From NCBI RefSeq assembly GCF_002258215.1, contig NZ_NEFY01000008.1:105969-169968 (forward strand): a DNA stretch of 64,000 nucleotides, read 5' to 3'. The position numbers and the translations under genes were made by a program. Within the stretch, counting starts at the first letter, position 1; every line of letters starts with the position of its first letter. Source of the DNA: Marinobacter vinifirmus. Its GTDB lineage: Bacteria > Pseudomonadota > Gammaproteobacteria > Pseudomonadales > Oleiphilaceae. This document shows, one piece after another, positions 37,961 through 46,063 of this stretch. The notes below the pieces were generated by a model that was not told the DNA's origin, did no database searches, and saw only the letters and a program-made list of their open reading frames with translations.

Positions 37961-37995
37961 AGGGGTGTGAGCACATGGCGGCCACACCCCTTTTT
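37961..37995 (+). terminator. Terminator of the integrase operon
   Basis: aggggtgtg (37961-37969) pairs with cacacccct (37983-37991), then five T. It closes the xis-int-HD transcript 20 bases after the HD gene. Confidence 0.8.
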
Positions 37996-38095
37996 CATTA
38001 GATGGTGTGTGAGGAAAGCAGCTAGGCAGTGAAGCAGGCATTTACCCGGCAACGGTGCTAAGGTCAGAAAAAATATCGCGTCCAGAGCGAAGGAA

Positions 38096-38638
38096 ATGCT
38101 GAAAATATACTACCTCCATGGCTTCGCCAGCCGCTTCGATACCACCAGCGACAAACTTAAAGCGCTCGCGAAGCTTGGCCCTGTCTATGGTCACGACATC
38201 GATTACACTCAAGCCTCGGAAGACGTCATTGAAGATAGCCTGGACAAACTGATGCAAGTGAACCCGGACCTTCTGGTTGGGACCTCGATGGGGGGATGGT
38301 TGGCGGGTATTCTGGGTGCCGAATCCGGCATTCCGTTTGTCGCCATCAACCCGGTGACGGATCCCGGTCACACTCTCAAGCCCTGGATAGGGCAGGGTGT
38401 TGATCATCAGGGGCACGCCTATCAACTGACGGACGAAGTGGTTTCAAGCTACTATCCCTTCACTCCCTATGGCAGCGGGCTTGTGTTGCTGGATCAGGGG
38501 GATGAACTGCTTCCGTGGAGCGACACCGTCAGGACGCTTGGGGATTATTTTCCGGTTCATAGTTTTGAGGGCGGCAGCCATCGGTTTGAGCACACGGAAG
38601 AAGCGTTGAAGCTGATTCGGGAACATGTGAAGGATTGA
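38096..38638 (+). CDS. YqiA/YcfP-family alpha/beta-hydrolase esterase
   Basis: 180 aa. Start IYYLHGFASRF has the HGF oxyanion text; the nucleophile is Ser64 in VGTSMGGWLAG; the catalytic Asp is probably in LLDQGDELLPW and the His in GGSHRFEH. Family UPF0227/YqiA, general esterases. The family is usually chromosomal; here it is cargo of the element. A gaagga sequence precedes the ATG. Confidence 0.85.
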   Translation: MLKIYYLHGFASRFDTTSDKLKALAKLGPVYGHDIDYTQASEDVIEDSLDKLMQVNPDLLVGTSMGGWLAGILGAESGIPFVAINPVTDPGHTLKPWIGQGVDHQGHAYQLTDEVVSSYYPFTPYGSGLVLLDQGDELLPWSDTVRTLGDYFPVHSFEGGSHRFEHTEEALKLIREHVKD

Positions 38639-38677
38639 AACCGAAAACCCGGACTGGATGAACGGACGGACCGAACC

Positions 38678-39328
38678 ATGAATTACGACACTCTCAAACA
38701 GCGCCACCGTGATGAGCGAGACGGCTACCCTGCCAATCTCAGCCTGCGGGTTCATCGGTCGCTGAGCTGGTTGCAGCGAGCAGAGCAACTCGACGACCCA
38801 GACAGCCGGTTCATCTTTCTGTGGATTGCGTTCAACGCCGCCTATGCCACAGAGATCAATGAAGAATACCGGACGACAGAGAAAACGGCCTTCCGTGGTT
38901 TCTTGGAGAAGTTAGTCGATCTTGATGCCGGCAAACAGCTGGATGAGCTGACCTGGACAGAATTCCCCCGGAGTATTCGGGTACTACTCAGCAATCGTTT
39001 TGTGTTTCAGCCCTTCTGGGACCATCAGAACGGAAAGCTCAGTGAGGAAGAGTGGCAAGACCAGTTTAACCGTGCAAAAGTCGCCGCTCAGTCCGCCTTG
39101 GGCTCAGAGGATACCGCGACGGTACTGGGCATTGCGCTTAGCCGGATCTACACCCTGCGAAATCAGTTGATACATGGCGGTGCTACATGGGGCAGTAAGG
39201 TAAACCGGGAGCAGATTCGTGACTGTGTAGCCTTGATGAGCCAACTGGTTCCCGTCATTCTGACAATCATGATGGATCACCCGGAGACACTGTGGGGCGA
39301 TGCCTGTTATCCGGTAGTGAAGGACTAG
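38678..39328 (+). CDS. HEPN-domain protein (Apea-like), putative RNase
   Basis: 216 residues, mostly helical. The C-terminal half has the HEPN signature R-x4-H as YTLRNQLIHGG (Arg161, His166), preceded by AFNAAYATEINEEYR and RFIFLWIAFN in the first helices. HEPN proteins with an intact R-x4-6-H motif are often RNases in toxin-antitoxin and defence systems. No nucleotidyltransferase or other known antitoxin partner is adjacent, so function is open. Confidence 0.72.
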   Translation: MNYDTLKQRHRDERDGYPANLSLRVHRSLSWLQRAEQLDDPDSRFIFLWIAFNAAYATEINEEYRTTEKTAFRGFLEKLVDLDAGKQLDELTWTEFPRSIRVLLSNRFVFQPFWDHQNGKLSEEEWQDQFNRAKVAAQSALGSEDTATVLGIALSRIYTLRNQLIHGGATWGSKVNREQIRDCVALMSQLVPVILTIMMDHPETLWGDACYPVVKD

Positions 39329-39405
39329 TGTTCGACGAGTAAATGCATGCCTTCTAGTCCGCTTCGGCCTGATCAATGTCCAAGGAACGGTAAACAACCC
39401 ACACT

Positions 39406-39990
39406 ATGAGCTCTATGCCGCACTACCTGAAAAAACTGTTCTCCCGGGCGTATCGCCGTCAGCTTGCCGCTGAAGAACGTCAGAGCGAGCTGCAGGCCCA
39501 GATTCAAGAGCATCTGGCGACACTTCCCAGATGTGAAGGACAAATACTGGTTGCCACTACCGAGAACCGGGATGAGGGCTTTTTCTGCGACGTTACGGTC
39601 CCGGCAAGAGTGTTGTTGGCCTGGGCAAGGGAAGACGCCGAGAGAACGGTGATTCAAAGCGTCAGTGCCCAAGCGGCGAGGGAGGTGCTGCCAATCTGGC
39701 TCGCCAATTCTACCTTCGACACACGCAAGGTGAGTCGGTTGCCGGACGGCCATTTCGGCCTCGTTGAAGAGCGGATTAATGACTGGGTAACCGATGGAAC
39801 CGCTACGGTGTATTGCCCGGAATGCGGCCATGAAGTCCAAGACGTTGCGATCACGAAGGCAAATGAAATGAGAGCTGGCAGGGCGTATTACTGGTGGACA
39901 GACATCTGGAGCTGCCCCCGTGGTCACCTGTTACGCCAAAAAGACCAGGAAATCCGGTTTATATTGAAGCCTCACCGACAAAGAGGTTGA
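39406..39990 (+). CDS. Hypothetical protein with C-terminal zinc-ribbon-like cysteines
   Basis: 194 residues, family not recognised. The N-terminus is a basic amphipathic helix (YLKKLFSRAYRRQLAAEERQ). The centre repeats Trp/Asp-rich text, and the C-terminal region has CPECGHE and SCPRGHLL, four potential zinc ligands of a treble-clef or ribbon. The ribosome-binding site is weak. It lies between the HEPN gene and the umuD operon. Confidence 0.65.
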   Translation: MSSMPHYLKKLFSRAYRRQLAAEERQSELQAQIQEHLATLPRCEGQILVATTENRDEGFFCDVTVPARVLLAWAREDAERTVIQSVSAQAAREVLPIWLANSTFDTRKVSRLPDGHFGLVEERINDWVTDGTATVYCPECGHEVQDVAITKANEMRAGRAYYWWTDIWSCPRGHLLRQKDQEIRFILKPHRQRG

Positions 39991-40091
39991 TTCGGCTCAG
40001 ACTCCTCCCGCCTTCCTGGCAGCTGCACTAGTCCGAGTATAGAACACTGGGCCCAATGATGGGTTGACCCAACCGTATTGTCTCGCCAAAA

Positions 40092-40111
40092 TACTGTATA
40101 TTCAAACAGTA
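40092..40111 (+). promoter_or_regulatory. LexA box (SOS operator) of the umuD operon
   Basis: TACTGTATATTCAAACAGTA fits CTGT-N8-ACAG exactly with symmetrical TA flanks, 13 bases before the umuD start. The operon should be DNA-damage-induced through LexA/RecA. Confidence 0.95.
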
Positions 40112-40124
40112 TCCGGTGTAAAGC

Positions 40125-40568
40125 ATGTCCTGCATTCTGCTTGGTGACTACGAATCCGTTTCACGCCTGAACATCCCGATGTTTCTTGAGCGGGTCTCGG
40201 CTGGCTTCCCATCGCCGGCGGAGGACTACGTTGAGAAAACCATTGACCTGAACGAGCTGTGCATCCAGCACCCGGCTGCCACGTTCTTTGTGCGAGTTCA
40301 GGGAGAGTCTATGGTTGAAGCGGGCATCTATCCCGGCGATGTCCTGGTGGTGGACCGGTCGCTGAGAGCCAAGCACGGAGACATCATCATCGCCAGCCTG
40401 GAAAGCGAGATGACGGTGAAGCAATTGCATTTGACGCCACCGCCCGTTCGGCTCCTTCCACGGAATTCAGCGTACCGGCCTATTACCGTCGAGGGCGATA
40501 TGGTGATGGAGGTGTTTGGGGTGGTCACCAACGTCATCCGGTCATTCAAGCGGGGAGGGCAGGGATGA
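40125..40568 (+). CDS. umuD: SOS mutagenesis protein UmuD (S24 peptidase)
   Basis: 147 aa. It self-cleaves on RecA filaments to give UmuD', the accessory subunit of DNA polymerase V. Predicted cleavage is between Ala26 and Gly27 (SAGFPSPAEDY); the dyad is Ser62 (QGESMVEAG) and Lys99 (MTVKQLHL), matching the E. coli spacing. LexA box at 40092. Its stop overlaps the next start (ATGA). Confidence 0.96.
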   Translation: MSCILLGDYESVSRLNIPMFLERVSAGFPSPAEDYVEKTIDLNELCIQHPAATFFVRVQGESMVEAGIYPGDVLVVDRSLRAKHGDIIIASLESEMTVKQLHLTPPPVRLLPRNSAYRPITVEGDMVMEVFGVVTNVIRSFKRGGQG

Positions 40569-41314
40569 CACCTGAATCGGCAGTATCCTTTGCCACCGTA
40601 AGACGACGGTTCGATTTTCGCAGCATCGAGGTCGGACGCTGGGTAACGCCTCAGGAGCGGGACCGGGCAGCCGGCCGGTTCTATCAGGCGCTGTGTGATT
40701 TGATGACAATCCTGCGAGGACCGGAGCCATTGATCTCCCTGAGGAGCACGCTAGGCCTGCAGTATGGCATCGGCGGCCGGCTGGGCGTGGCCGCGCACTA
40801 CATTCCCGCCACCCGGCAACTGGCGCTGGCCAAGAACGCTGGTGCGGGTAGCCTGGCGCATGAATGGTTTCACGCCTTTGATCACTACATGGGTGGCAAA
40901 GCTTACCGGAATGCCGGACCGTGCGGCTTCGCTTCCAGTGCCTGGCTGAACAGCGTAAGCAGTAAACCGCATCCACTGAATGAACGGCTAGGCGCATGCT
41001 TCCAGGCCATCATGCTGACGGAGGACGGCACAGCACCCAGCACTTTGTTCCGGGCCTCCCAGGTGGCCGATCAGCACTTGAAAACGGTTTATTACGCCAA
41101 ACCGGAGGAGCTGTGCGCTCGCGCCTTTGAAGCCTTCATTGAAGACAGCCAGCCGCGTAACCGATTTCTGGTAAACGGAACCGTTCACTCTGATGAAGCC
41201 AAGGTTGGTCTGTATCCGCAGGGCGACCATCGCCAGCGTATCAATGACGCCTTTCAGTATTACTTTGCCGCTCTCGGGGCTGCGTTGTACCGGGAACAGG
41301 CCAAAGCCGGATGA
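40565..41314 (+). CDS. HExxH metallopeptidase-like protein (CLCA_X type) between umuD and umuC
   Basis: 249 residues. A zinc-binding motif HEWFHAFDHY (His99, Glu100, His103) is followed about 80 residues later by KPEELCARAFEAF, whose Glu could be the third ligand, as in ArdC-like or polyvalent metallopeptidase domains. The N-terminus is basic (RRRFDFRSIEVGRWV). I recall this family as CLCA_X in Marinobacter annotations. It shares ATGA overlaps with both umuD and umuC, so it is made with polymerase V under LexA control. Target unknown. Confidence 0.78.
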   Translation: MTPESAVSFATVRRRFDFRSIEVGRWVTPQERDRAAGRFYQALCDLMTILRGPEPLISLRSTLGLQYGIGGRLGVAAHYIPATRQLALAKNAGAGSLAHEWFHAFDHYMGGKAYRNAGPCGFASSAWLNSVSSKPHPLNERLGACFQAIMLTEDGTAPSTLFRASQVADQHLKTVYYAKPEELCARAFEAFIEDSQPRNRFLVNGTVHSDEAKVGLYPQGDHRQRINDAFQYYFAALGAALYREQAKAG

Positions 41315-42597
41315 GGAAGCCTGTGTTCGCCCTGGTGGACTGTAATAACTTCTATGCCTCCTGCGAGAAGCTGTTTCGTCCGGATCTGCGCCATACACCG
41401 GTTGTGGTGCTGTCCAACAACGACGGCTGCGTCGTCGCCCGTTCCAAAGAAGCTAAGGAATTTGGGATCAAGATGGGCGTGCCGGTTCATCACATTAAAC
41501 CGGAAATTCGCCGATACGGCATCCAGGTGTTCTCCTCGAACTACACCCTCTATGGCGACATGAGCCGGCGGGTGATGACGACTCTGGAGGCCCTGGCCCC
41601 CAAAGTGGATATCTATTCCATCGATGAAGCCTTTCTGGACCTGACCGGCATTGACCGGGTGGTGTCCTTCGAGAACTTTGGGCGAGAGGTCAGGAACACG
41701 GTGTATCAGAACGTCGGCTTACCGGTCTGTGTGGGCATTGCTCCGACGCGAACCCTGGCCAAGCTGGCCAACTATGCCGCCAAGAAATATCCAGCCACTG
41801 GAGGCGTGGTCGATCTGACGGACCCCGACCGGCAACGGCGGCTGATGGCGCGGGTACCGGTTGAGGAGGTTTGGGGTGTCGGGCGAAAACTCAGTGCCAG
41901 ACTTCAGACCATGGGTATTGTCACGGCGTTACAGTTAGCGGATACCCATCTGGCGACCCTCAGAAACCAGTTCTCTGTCGTGTTGGAACGCACCGCCCGG
42001 GAGCTCAATGGTTTGCCCTGTGTGCCGTGGGAGGATGTGCCGGCCCCGAAGAAGCAAATTATGTGCTCCCGATCGTTTGGTCAGCCCCTTCAGATATTGA
42101 GCGACCTGGAAGAAGCCGTGGCGCACTTTGCGACTCGCGCGACCGAGAAGCTACGGGGAGGCCAGCAGTATGCTGGGGAACTGATGGTGTTCATCCGAAC
42201 CAATCCGTTCAAGGCGACGGCGCCGCAGTATTCACGCAGTGCCAGCGTGAAGCTCATCCAGCCCAGCCAGGACTCCCGGGTTATTGTGCAGCAGGCTCTG
42301 AACCTTCTCCGACCGATGTATCGGGAAGGATTTGATTACGCTAAGGCCGGCGTTATGTTGGGGGAACTGGTGGGTGAGTCGGGTGTTCAGGAGGATCTCT
42401 TCCAAGCCGCGCAGGAGCAGGCGCCAGACAATGGCAGATCGGAACGCCTGATGGCGGTGATGGATACCATCAACCGGAAGTCGAGGGCGACGGTCTACAT
42501 GGCCAGAGAGGCCGGGCCTGCGGCTTATGCGATGCGGCGGGGGCATTTGTCGCCGGCGTATACGACAGATTGGGCAGCTTTACCCTGGGTAAACTGA
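41311..42597 (+). CDS. umuC: DNA polymerase V catalytic subunit UmuC (Y family)
   Basis: 428 aa. Error-prone translesion polymerase working with UmuD'2 and RecA. Motifs: FALVDCNNFYASCEKLF, VVLSNNDGCVVARSKEAK, the catalytic YSIDEAFLDL, GIAPTRTLAKLANY, and VWGVGRKL (helix-hairpin-helix). Overlaps the HExxH gene by four bases. Convergent with the HNH nuclease gene, whose stop is five bases away. Confidence 0.96.
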   Translation: MRKPVFALVDCNNFYASCEKLFRPDLRHTPVVVLSNNDGCVVARSKEAKEFGIKMGVPVHHIKPEIRRYGIQVFSSNYTLYGDMSRRVMTTLEALAPKVDIYSIDEAFLDLTGIDRVVSFENFGREVRNTVYQNVGLPVCVGIAPTRTLAKLANYAAKKYPATGGVVDLTDPDRQRRLMARVPVEEVWGVGRKLSARLQTMGIVTALQLADTHLATLRNQFSVVLERTARELNGLPCVPWEDVPAPKKQIMCSRSFGQPLQILSDLEEAVAHFATRATEKLRGGQQYAGELMVFIRTNPFKATAPQYSRSASVKLIQPSQDSRVIVQQALNLLRPMYREGFDYAKAGVMLGELVGESGVQEDLFQAAQEQAPDNGRSERLMAVMDTINRKSRATVYMAREAGPAAYAMRRGHLSPAYTTDWAALPWVN

Positions 42598-42601
42598 CCC
42601 G

Positions 42602-43249
42602 TTAAGTGGAGCGAGGTAGCTGCAGTAATGCTTTTATATCGTCAGGGCTCTGTTCTTTGCCGCCATAGTGCAGTGCTGCGTGGCAGTTCGGGCATACCGG
42701 GATCAGGTCATTAATGGGATCTACTTCATACTGCTCGCCGATTTTCGAGATCGGGACAATATGATGGACGTGTATGAAGCCTTGAAAGTCCGCTCCATAG
42801 GTTTGCGCAAAATCGAAGCCGCAGATCAGACAAGCCGAGCCGTGGTGTTCGATACAAGCGGCCCTGGCTGCAGGGCTTCGTTCATAACGGTTTACAGTAA
42901 CGGACCTCCGAGCGCCCTCCCAGACTGAATCGGGAACTTCTTCCGGTATCGAAGCCGTTTGTTCATCCAGCGCTAGGGCGACCACAGTGAACCCGAGCTC
43001 TTCGAGTTTTGGGACAACGGTGGCAAGACCACCGGAAAACTGCTTAGACGACAATGGCGTGCCAAATTGATAGCCGTGTGCGGCACCAACAATGGCTTTG
43101 GAGTCGTAGCTTCTCCCGCCATGAATAAGTGCAAAGGTGCGGGCTTTGCCAAAACCGTAACGCTTTAGAAACCCCTCTTGTCCCAGCTGGTCGTACTCGG
43201 CTATCGCCTCCAGGACGGCCTTGGGATCATTTAGGTCTTTCAAGCTCAT
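42602..43249 (-). CDS. HNH endonuclease with ScoMcrA-like N-terminal domain
   Basis: 215 aa from ATG 43249 (aaaggat upstream). The N-terminal domain (LDEY-type text: VLEAIAEYDQLGQEGFLKRY, YDSKAIVGAAHGYQFG) matches that of ScoMcrA, a modification-dependent restriction enzyme. The C-terminal HNH nuclease has CLICGFDF, HVHHIVPIS, NDLIPVCPNCHAALH: paired Cys for zinc plus the H-N-H catalytic set. A type IV restriction role against modified DNA is inferred. Confidence 0.85.
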   Translation of the reverse strand: MSLKDLNDPKAVLEAIAEYDQLGQEGFLKRYGFGKARTFALIHGGRSYDSKAIVGAAHGYQFGTPLSSKQFSGGLATVVPKLEELGFTVVALALDEQTASIPEEVPDSVWEGARRSVTVNRYERSPAARAACIEHHGSACLICGFDFAQTYGADFQGFIHVHHIVPISKIGEQYEVDPINDLIPVCPNCHAALHYGGKEQSPDDIKALLQLPRST

Positions 43250-43322
43250 GGGACGAATCCTTTCAATTAGACGTTCACCGTAATTCGCTATGCCATGATA
43301 ACGCATGACTATGGAGTCAAGT

Positions 43323-43840
43323 TTATTTCGTTCGATCAACATTAACCCACCGCCGAATCCAATCCAAAGCACCCTCTGACGGGCTTGAATTACACACCCC
43401 GCGAACCTCGCCAACCACCCACGTCTTATTCTGATACTCCAGTGATATGGTTAAACGCTCCGGGTGGACCATCCGGTAAATGAACACTTCCCCGAGGGCG
43501 ACCGGCACGTCATAGCTGCCGACGCAATGGCGCATGGTTGCCCCTTCTTCCAGAAGCTCAAGCCAGGAACCCAACGGCTCTATACCGTCGATTGGGGCGA
43601 GAGGCGGTTTGGGATAGTCGCCGTGCTCCTCAGAAAGCGGTCTTGGCGTTTCTCTTCGGAGTTTCGGCTGTTTGCCCGATTAAAACGTTCAACCAAGCGG
43701 TCATGTTGGTCCTGAAGGGTTTCTCTGGAATGATAGGCAGAAATCTCAGGAGAGAGAAAACCTGGGGAATGCGAAGGTTCCGCACATTTGGAGTAATTAC
43801 GAATCTTTGCGTGGAGCTTGGCTACGCTTACGCTGGTCAA
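43323..43840 (-). pseudogene. PcfJ-like domain gene, frameshifted and 5'-truncated
   Basis: Two minus-strand frames read together as one PcfJ-like protein. Upstream frame (to about 43620): HSRETLQDQHDRLVERFN. Downstream frame: DYPKPPLAPIDGIEPLGSW, then MRHCVGSYDVPVALGE and FIYRMVHPERLT. The shift lies near 43620-43690. A stop just upstream of 43840 and the lack of a start show that the 5' part is lost. PcfJ domains occur in conjugative plasmids and mobile elements; their function is not settled. Confidence 0.75.
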
Positions 43841-44189
43841 GATGGGAATATCGGACGGCTACTTATTTGTGCACTTATCTGTGCAACTACATTATTACCA
43901 ACCTGGACCGGCTGGATCGGAACGCCAAACAGGGCCTCACGTGGCTTGTTTGCTGAAAAAAAACGCTAATTTTATTAACTGCTTCGCGCAGGCCCTGAAA
44001 GGCAACGGGTTTGCAGCACAACTTAAGTTAATATACTCGGTTAATATTTCAATGTTAATATATTTCCTAGAGTTACGAGTAATTTAACTTTTGTGAGCGA
44101 CGACCGGGTAGCTGCGATAACCGCCAACTTTTTAGGCCCGGTGGAAGAACCCCCAAATCTGTAAAGTTTGCCTGGAGAGTGAGAAGCAT
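43841..44189. other. A/T-rich junction region without an intact gene
   Basis: No complete gene is visible. A short open stretch on the plus strand around 43890-43970 (NYIITNLDRLDRNAKQG, then a stop) has a coding look but is not recognised. The A/T-rich part holds three spaced repeats (separate entry). A Shine-Dalgarno-like gagagtgag precedes the recombinase at 44190. Confidence 0.5.
44027..44061. repeat. Three direct repeats GTTAATAT upstream of the serine recombinase
   Basis: GTTAATAT occurs at 44027-44034, 44040-44047 and 44054-44061, starts 13 and 14 bases apart. The cluster lies 130 bases before the recombinase start and may be its binding or crossover region, but no full res-type dyad was identified. 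Confidence 0.5.
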
Positions 44190-44750
44190 ATGCTGGTTGG
44201 TTATGCACGAGTCTCGACTGACGATCTAAACCTCAACTTGCAACGAGACGCCCTCGACCAGGCTGGGTGTGAGCAAATCTTCAAGGATCAGCTTAGCGGT
44301 GCCAAAGCGGAACGCCCAGGTCTGCACCAGGCTTTGCAGTACGCGAGAACGGGTGACACCATAGTGGTCTGGCGACTGGATCGCTTGAGCAGGTCACTCA
44401 AAGACTTGATCGAGATGGTGACACTGCTGGAATCCAAGGGGATCGGCTTGAAGAGCCTCCAGGAAGCCATCGACACCTCATCCAGCTCCGGCAAGTTGAT
44501 TTTCCATATATTCGGTGCGTTGGCTGAGTTTGAGCGGAACCTGATCCGTGAGCGCACCCAAGCAGGCCTCCAAGCTGCGCGAGCGCGTGGACGAAAAGGG
44601 GGTAGGCCTAAGTCACTCAGCAAAGATAAACAGGCCTTAGCCGTGAAGCTTTACGACGAGAAGGAACACACCGTGGATCAGATCTGCGAAATGATGGGAA
44701 TTTCAAAGCCCACACTCTACAAGTACATCAAGGCGGCCAAAGGCCGGTGA
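44190..44750 (+). CDS. Serine recombinase (resolvase/invertase family)
   Basis: 186 aa. The N-terminal catalytic domain begins LVGYARVSTDD with nucleophile Ser9, then QLSGAKAERPGL, VWRLDRLSRSLKDL (Arg cluster) and GALAEFERNLIRERTQAGL (E-helix). The C-terminal Hin-type HTH is TVDQICEMMGISKPTLYKYI. It could act as a transposon resolvase or inversion enzyme; no transposase of its own remains beside it. Confidence 0.92.
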   Translation: MLVGYARVSTDDLNLNLQRDALDQAGCEQIFKDQLSGAKAERPGLHQALQYARTGDTIVVWRLDRLSRSLKDLIEMVTLLESKGIGLKSLQEAIDTSSSSGKLIFHIFGALAEFERNLIRERTQAGLQAARARGRKGGRPKSLSKDKQALAVKLYDEKEHTVDQICEMMGISKPTLYKYIKAAKGR

Positions 44751-44815
44751 ATTTCGTGCAGGAATTTACGGTTTGAGGTGGATCCGGGTGGGCGGAACCG
44801 TAAGTTTCTGTTCAA

Positions 44816-45043
44816 ATGCCCCCGCTAGGCCATCCCATGGCTGTGGGCAGGAATTTTGACGAAATCCTCCGGGTGATTGATGCACTGCAGACCGGTGATG
44901 CCCACCGCTGTGCACTGCCTGCTGACTGGCGCAAAGGAGACGACGTGATCATTCCGCCATCTATCTCCAATGAAGATGCCAAAGGCTTGTTCCCGAATGG
45001 CTGGAATGAAATTCGTCCTTATCTCCGCACAACCAAGCTTTAA
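44816..45043 (+). pseudogene. 1-Cys peroxiredoxin (Prx6-like) C-terminal fragment
   Basis: The frame encodes only the C-terminal about 70 residues of a peroxiredoxin: VGRNFDEILRVIDALQTGD, LPADWRKGDDVIIPP, NGWNEIRPYLRTT. The N-terminal two thirds with the peroxidatic Cys are absent, replaced by the recombinase region. The ATG in this frame is not a natural start. It is non-functional as an enzyme. Confidence 0.75.
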
Positions 45044-45140
45044 GCTGGTTTGGAGGTCTCAGGGGTGCTTGTTTCTGACATGCACCCCTTTTTTCTTTGC
45101 GTTATAGTTGCAAAATACAACATATAGTGAGGACTTTCTG

Positions 45141-45585
45141 TACCTGGCCACCGTTCTGGATCTACTCTCCCGGCAGATTTTTGGCTGGTCCATGAAGCCA
45201 CGAATGTCTACCGATCGGGTTATGGACGCGTTGCTGATGGCCTCTTGGAGGCGGAGGCCGAAATAGGAGGTTCTGATTCACTCAGCCCAGAACTGGCAAT
45301 ATACCAGCCGGGGGATGGCGAGACTTCCTGAAGGATCACCGATTGAAACCAAGTATGAACCGTCGCGGGAACTGTCACGACAACGCGGTTGCGGAGAGCT
45401 TCTTCTCGCTGCTCAAGAGCGAGCGAGTCAAACGAAAAATCTATAAGGATCGGGAACAAGCTCGGCAGGATATTTTCGATTATATTGAGATGTTCTATAA
45501 CCCGGTTCGCCGGCACGGCAATAATGGCGGCCTGTCGCCGGTGGACTTCGAAAAGCAGTACTTCACAAAGCTGTCAGGTGTCTAG
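45141..45585 (+). pseudogene. IS3-family transposase (orfB) remnant
   Basis: The DDE transposase core is readable but broken. VLDLLSRQIFGWSMKPRMS and MDALLMASWRRRPK are followed by an in-frame TAG near 45262. The second catalytic Asp is lost (HSAQ instead of HSDQ), and a frameshift near 45310 precedes MNRRGNCHDNAVAESFFSLL. The 5' half and orfA are missing. Text after the stop (gtgtctaggatatcg) may be the right end of the element. Confidence 0.85.
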
Positions 45586-45611
45586 GATATCGGGGGCTTG
45601 CCAAGCAAACG

Positions 45612-46007
45612 TTATTTAAAAACCTCTAACCGTTTAGTTGAGTAATAGATTGCCATCAGCACTGGTACGTCCTTGCTATAAAAAACTGTTTCACTAGCGC
45701 CGTACCTTTGATTCAATTGGTCAAGTGTCCTGATATCAATACCGGATGTCAGAACCCGCCTCCCATTTACATCTCCAACAAGCCTGAATCTCACTCTGTT
45801 TGATTTACAGACTGCCTGCAGTTTGAACTCTGAGTAGCCCGTTCTTGGATGCCACTTTCCAACGGCTTCAACAGTGACACTTCCAAGAGAAGAGGCCGAA
45901 AACATTAAGTGCTTGGTGTGATTTAACCAAGATTCAGTGATATACACCTCAACCCATAGCGGTCGCGGAAAGTCACAACCTTTTATTGTTAAGAGGATCA
46001 AGTTCAT
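45612..46007 (-). CDS. Hypothetical protein at the end of the CYP153 operon
   Basis: 131 residues from ATG 46007; an in-frame TTG at 46067 would overlap the reductase stop and add 20 residues. Not recognised. It is beta-rich (LWVEVYITESWLNHTKHLMF, SNRVRFRLVGDVNGRRVL) with no signal peptide or membrane helix, and its base composition is more A/T-rich than the reductase. It directly follows the ferredoxin reductase and precedes a dead IS3, so it may be a passenger gene. Confidence 0.6.
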   Translation of the reverse strand: MNLILLTIKGCDFPRPLWVEVYITESWLNHTKHLMFSASSLGSVTVEAVGKWHPRTGYSEFKLQAVCKSNRVRFRLVGDVNGRRVLTSGIDIRTLDQLNQRYGASETVFYSKDVPVLMAIYYSTKRLEVFK

Positions 46008-46063
46008 ATTTATTGGCTCACTCCGGTGACTGGCTGCTTCGGTTGCCACGCAACATATTGCCT

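Noticed and set aside
43538..43969. 143-codon plus-strand frame over the PcfJ remnant
   Set aside because: Lies opposite the recognisable PcfJ-like sequence and shows no family features itself.
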